Positions 60,119 to 64,000 of a DNA stretch of 64,000 nt are shown in pieces. Each line of letters opens with the position of its first letter. Position 1 is the stretch's first letter. The notes below the pieces were generated by a model that ran no database searches, was not told the origin of the DNA, and saw only the letters and a list, made by a program, of their open reading frames with translations. The translations under genes and the position numbers were made by a program. This DNA is from Spinacia oleracea. Lineage: Eukaryota > Streptophyta > Magnoliopsida > Caryophyllales > Amaranthaceae. Location of the stretch: the NCBI RefSeq assembly GCF_020520425.1, contig NC_079492.1:140806361-140870360 (forward strand), given 5' to 3'.

Positions 60119-61524
60119 TTATTCGACGTCCGCGTACGCTAAAAACGGCCGCAAAAATCTAAAGTAAAAGTACGACTTTACCCTTATACAAAATCACCCC
60201 CACCTCTTTCATTTTTCACCTCAAGTTTTTACCTTATGTTTTCACTCTCAAATTTTCGGTAGCCCACTCTAAATTTTCTGCAAGCCCACTCTATATTTCC
60301 GACAAGTTTCCGACAGCACAATTTGTAGTGTCGTATTGCACCACCACCAACACAGCCTCTATTGATCATCATCACCTTCCGCCCCGCGCTCCACCATCAA
60401 CACCACCACAACAGTACAACACCACCATAGCACGTTTGGTCGTCGGATGTTCTGATTTTTTTTTTTTTAGTATTGTGCCGCCCAAAGATGGCAGCCGGAA
60501 CCATGTACGAGCCGCCATTTGTGGGAGGCCCAGACATGGTCTGGGCCGCCATTTAATTTGTGTGAGGCCCAGACATGGTCCAGGCCGTCATCTGTGGGAG
60601 GCCCAGATATGGTTCGGGCCGTCATCTCTGGGCGGCCCAAAAAAAATTCAAAATTTTAAATCGAATACAAAATAATTCCAATTATTTAATTAAAACAGAA
60701 AAATAATTTTCTTAATTTTAAAAATATAACAAAAAAATTAGAAAATCAATAAAAACTAATTTCCATAATTTTTCAAAATATTACATAAATAATATTTTTA
60801 GTTAACTTACTAGTTCAAAAATATATTCAAAAATTTACATGTATTCTAAATTAAATTAGGGGTGCAATTTTATTTTATTTTTAAATTTATGTTCCATCGT
60901 TAAAGGAAAAAAATTCAAACGATTTTTTTAAAATAACAGGGGTGCCGCCTAGAGATGGCGGCCCCTGCCATGTCGATGCCGCCGTTTCTAGGCGGCCGTG
61001 ACATGGTTGGGGCTGCCATCTCTCGGCGGCACCCATGTTCGTCCAAGATTTGAAAAAAAAAAACAAATTCGTAGCTGATGTTGAGCCGCCGGCACCGGCT
61101 AGGGCGGAGGTCGCATGGTCAACCTCTTCGGCAACATCTCTGGCACCACCTACGTTCCGCTCCTCCTGGTCAGCCGCTTTCCTATTCTCCCCCTCTGCCG
61201 CGAACTCATATGCGTTTCACCTACGCGGTTGTTCTTTGAACAGGGAGGGGAAGGACGGCGGTTGTTTGAACAGGGAAGGGAAGGCCGACGATTTTAGGGT
61301 GGTCGGTGACGGCGGTTTGGGTGGCCGGTGGTGGCAATTTTGAATGTGGCAACAGTTTTTGGGTGGTCGGTGGCGGCGGTTATGGTGGCCGGATGAAACA
61401 GGGAAGGGAAGGGGAGAAGGGGGAGGGGTGAAGTGAGGGAAGGGGGTTGAATTTGTTTTAAAGGGAATAATGTACTTTCACCACAAAAACGCGGGCGTTT
61501 TTAGCGAATGAGAACCTCGAATAA
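60119..61524. mobile_element. Unclassified inverted-repeat element with GC-rich hairpins
   Basis: The left end reads TTATTCGACGTCCGCG then TACGCTAAAAACGGCCGC. The right end, on the opposite strand, reads TTATTCGAGGTTCTCA then TTCGCTAAAAACGCCCGC; about 25 of 34 bases agree. Inside are two sets of GGCGGCCC/ATGGC inverted repeats (about 60476-60640 and 60940-61034) and a Gly/Arg-type GC-rich stretch to 61440. No transposase was recognised. Two longer frames (60328-60675, 61035-61343) have no family resemblance. A target duplication was not identified. Confidence 0.5.
60940..61034. repeat. Large hairpin: 26-bp inverted repeat
   Basis: GGGTGCCGCCTAGAGATGGC then GGCCCC is inverted about 40 bases later (GGGGCTGCCATCTCTCGGCG, then GCACCC) with two or three mismatches. 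Confidence 0.75.
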
Positions 61525-62001
61525 AAACCCTCTTTGTTATCCTTTGGCCGGGGGCCGGTGTTATTTGGCACTCCATGCATGCACTTTATTGGGGTCCAGA
61601 TTTCCTTACCCTTTCTGCCTTTCCCCCTATTATGATCGGACAACGTTAAATAATGGAGGGAAGTTAAACTCTCCTTACTAGGGTACGTAGTAGACTAGTA
61701 CTCCGTAGTAGAGTTGTGTAGTACTTTCGTTTCAAAAAAATCTTTACATTTTTTGTTTTGTTTTGTATTGTGCTTCATACTATTTTTAACACGAAAATTA
61801 CTATTTTACCCCTGTAATCCATAACATTTACAACTTGCACTTATTTTCCCGTACTTTAGTCATTTTTTTCATATGTCCACTCATATTTTTACACCATATC
61901 TCTTACTTTATTCATATTTTATTAAATTCACTTATTACGTATCTTTTTACATACACCTCTTTTGTTTTAACATTTGTGTGAACCATCACTCTAAAAATCA
62001 T

Positions 62002-62206
62002 GACCAAGTGTGTCTTGGCCTAGTGGAAAGGATTCCACCTTTCCAACCGAAAGGTTGGGGTTCAATCCCCACTAGGGGCACTTTGAGAGAGGGTTCCCCT
62101 TATCACTCCTCCACTCTTAAAGTGTCTAGCCTGCTAACCTGGGCGGGTTGACCCGTGCGAGATTCCGACCCGATAGGACTATTCATCTTACCTTGCAAAA
62201 AAAAAA
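62002..62206 (+). mobile_element. tRNA-derived SINE with perfect 17-bp target duplication
   Basis: A box TGGCCTAGTGG and B box GGTTCAATCCC about 35 bp apart, a body of about 120 bp, and a poly(A) end after TTGC. The 17 bp ATCACTCTAAAAATCAT stands directly before (61985-62001) and after (62207-62223) the element, showing a recent target-primed insertion. Confidence 0.93.
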
Positions 62207-62253
62207 ATCACTCTAAAAATCATTATAAAACGGACGTAATATATTAATATTTA

Positions 62254-62581
62254 CTCCCTCCGTCCCGGAATACTTGACCTGTTTTCCTTATCGGGTCGTC
62301 CCTTAATACTTGACCTGTTTCTAAAAATGGAAATATTCTAACAATATTATATTATTTCTCACTCCACCCCTATTAACCCACCTACCCCCTACTCCATACA
62401 AAAAATAATTAAAAATTCAACCCCTACTCTCCCCCAACCCCACCTCTTAACCCATCTCCCACTAACTACATTAAAATAATACCCCACTATCAACTATTAC
62501 CTATTAAATTAAATAAGTCAATTCAAGTCCCTTAAACTCTGTGCCGGTCAAACCGGGTCGAGTATTCCGGGACGGAGGGAG
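62254..62581. mobile_element. Stowaway MITE
   Basis: CTCCCTCCGTCCCGGAATAC is inverted perfectly at the right end (GTATTCCGGGACGGAGGGAG). TA flanks at 62252-62253 and 62582-62583. The left inner 'atacttgacctgtttc' word is doubled. Confidence 0.92.
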
Positions 62582-62583
62582 TA

Positions 62584-63083
62584 TTATAGTTAGAATCGGA
62601 AAAGTACCTTTAGGAAAATCGGAAAGACGTAGTTTCTTACTAGCTGATCTAAGCATTTGGAATATGGTGGGTACGTGTATAAAGTGTGGTACTCAATAAT
62701 CTAAGCACTTTAATTCACTCACTCACTCACAAAATTGAAATTCCATCCCCATCTATATCGATCTCCCATCTGCAACCAACAATTGGAAAAGGGATCCTTA
62801 AGGGTGGTGTGGTTGTCGAGAGAGAAAGATCATGCATATTTATTTTTTTATATCTTATGTCCTTTTCATCTTTTTTTATTTTTTAATTTATTTTTCCACA
62901 ACTTGTGTAAGCATCGTGCAATCAGAAGAGTTTGATGTCAGTATGCACTTTAAAACAAGTCATTCATGCTCAATAGTCAATACGTATGGAGAAAATTAAA
63001 TTAAATTACAAAATATAAGCAAATTAAGAAATAAGAAACCAATATGATCATCATATTGAATTAATTAGAAATCGATAAATTTA
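62584..63083. other. Spacer; nothing recognised
   Basis: Contains a (CACT)n-like run at about 62715-62730. No gene was seen. Confidence 0.45.
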
Positions 63084-63101
63084 ACTATACGAGAATGATT
63101 T

Positions 63102-63225
63102 TTTTTTTTTGATGCGAATGAGCCACAAGGGCAATATAAATTACAAATGGGGGCGGGGGATTCGAACCTGAGACCTATCGTACACAGGCCCTCAGTCTTA
63201 ACCACTAGGCCAAGACATCATTGGT
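63102..63225 (-). mobile_element. tRNA-derived SINE with 18-bp target duplication
   Basis: On the minus strand: A box TTGGCCTAGTGGTTAAGACT, B box GGTTCGAATCCC, 3' body ending GTGGCTCATTCGCATC, then poly(A) (T run at 63099-63110). The repeat ACTATACGAGAATGATTT stands at 63084-63101 and 63226-63243. The 3' end (GTGGCTCATTYGC) is shared with the SINE at 11455-11561. Confidence 0.92.
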
Positions 63226-63298
63226 ACTATACGAGAATGATTTAACTTAACCGTCTTAAGGATTTTAGAATTGTTTCCTAATTTAAGTATGATTATGA

Positions 63299-63567
63299 CA
63301 CTACAAAAAGTTGTACTATTAACGACGGGAAATTCCGTCTTTAAAGGCCAATAATCTTTGATTAATGACGTGATTTTCTGTCGCGAACCCGTCATAAAAG
63401 GGGGCCGTCGTTAATGGAAAATCCCGTCGTTAATCCGTCGTAAAAGACATTTGTGACGGTTGTTCCCGTCTTTGTTCGGTTGTTAGACCCGTCGCAAAAG
63501 CCTTTTGCGACGAGATTTTTGACCCGTCGTAATTAGGTTGTCGTTAAAGATACAAATTTTTGTAGTG
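63299..63567 (+). mobile_element. CACTA-type MITE, copy 3 (best preserved ends)
   Basis: The ends are CACTACAAAAAGTTGTAC and the complement AATTTTTGTAGTG, with TGA on both sides (63296-63298 and 63568-63570). The interior has the same series of GACGGG/CCCGTC words as copies 1 and 2. Non-coding, 269 bp. Confidence 0.9.
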
Positions 63568-63570
63568 TGA

Positions 63571-64000
63571 TATTCTAATTATATATTATAGTTAAAGTTT
63601 ATTTTAATTTGTTGAGATCTTGGGGATTAATGTATAAGGTGTTTTACCGGACCCCTCGTATAGTCGCATTGGTCAATATATCCCAAACTTTCGAGATAAG
63701 GGGTGGGGGAACCCTGAGTTTCTCGTAGTTTTTGTAAGAAATGATACTGCAAAATTCAAAAATGGTTATGTAAATGTGGACTGAATATTTGATTTGTATG
63801 CATGTGATTGAAGTTGTGACGGGTTGAAAAATACTGTTTTAGAAGTAAAATTTGTCTCGACTATGGTGTAATCGAAAATAGGCGTTTTCCCCCAAGATTT
63901 AACACAACGATGACGAACTAATTAGGAACTCATCGCATGCTCAGAACCATATTTATAGAAAACATAAGAGACATGAAGAAGAAAATTGATTCTGTATATT
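63571..64000. other. Right-edge sequence; nothing recognised
   Basis: No gene, RNA or clear repeat was seen to the window end. Confidence 0.4.

Noticed and set aside
62013..62075. tRNA-like sequence with A and B boxes (also at 11490-11560 and 63140-63215)
   Set aside because: Not real tRNA genes: no proper acceptor and anticodon arms, fused to SINE bodies with poly(A) ends and flanking target duplications.
1..64000. CRISPR arrays, bacterial operons, integrons or phage genes
   Set aside because: None seen; all repeats have transposon, microsatellite or LTR explanations, and genes are intron-containing plant genes.

Overview
The window is a stretch of plant nuclear genome. Genes have GT-AG introns, and most of the DNA is AT-rich and built of nested transposable elements. 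Stowaway-type MITEs, tRNA-derived SINEs and many 'ACTCCGTA'-like words suggest a Caryophyllales species, possibly spinach or a relative; that assignment is inference. No bacterial-type features or CRISPR arrays were seen.

Genic part (about 1-24.1 kb). Four host genes were resolved by reading splice sites by eye: (1) the first exon of a TMEM135/Tim17-like membrane protein gene (minus, 1070-1402), whose remainder lies off the left edge or was not found; (2) a complete six-exon nuclear poly(A)-binding protein gene, PABN type (plus, 5394-11026, 221 aa); (3) a complete five-exon type I metacaspase most like Arabidopsis MC1 (minus, 17120-11762, 366 aa), with a 20-codon last exon isolated by a 2.25 kb transposon-filled intron; (4) a complete five-exon half-size ABC transporter most like ABCG14 (minus, 24058-19236, 639 aa). 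PABN and the metacaspase converge tail to tail with a SINE between their stops. Introns hold MITEs and SINEs.

Repeat part (about 24.2-64 kb). No intact host gene was recognised here. It holds: a repeated 'CCCGTGCGATGCACG' element (25.4-27.0 kb); nested MITEs; a Mutator-like element with long inverted ends carrying an L1 endonuclease fragment (28.9-29.9 kb); an L1 element split by about 3.4 kb of inserted DNA (33.0-37.3 kb); a decayed Ty1-copia pol (41.3-42.6 kb); and a young 13.3 kb Ty1-copia element (43075-56418) with 1.37 kb LTRs, a CGACC target duplication and a lesioned pol. The leader of that element carries a GC-rich 48-bp array and a nested 2.9 kb CACTA transposon. The right end has a large foldback element, an unclassified inverted-repeat element with GC-rich hairpins (60.1-61.5 kb), two SINEs with 17-18 bp target duplications, and copies of a small CACTA-type MITE that occurs three times in the window.

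The host genes are individually ordinary: nuclear mRNA polyadenylation, cell-death protease, probable cytokinin export, and organelle membrane protein. They do not form a pathway. The unusual content is the layered transposon architecture.
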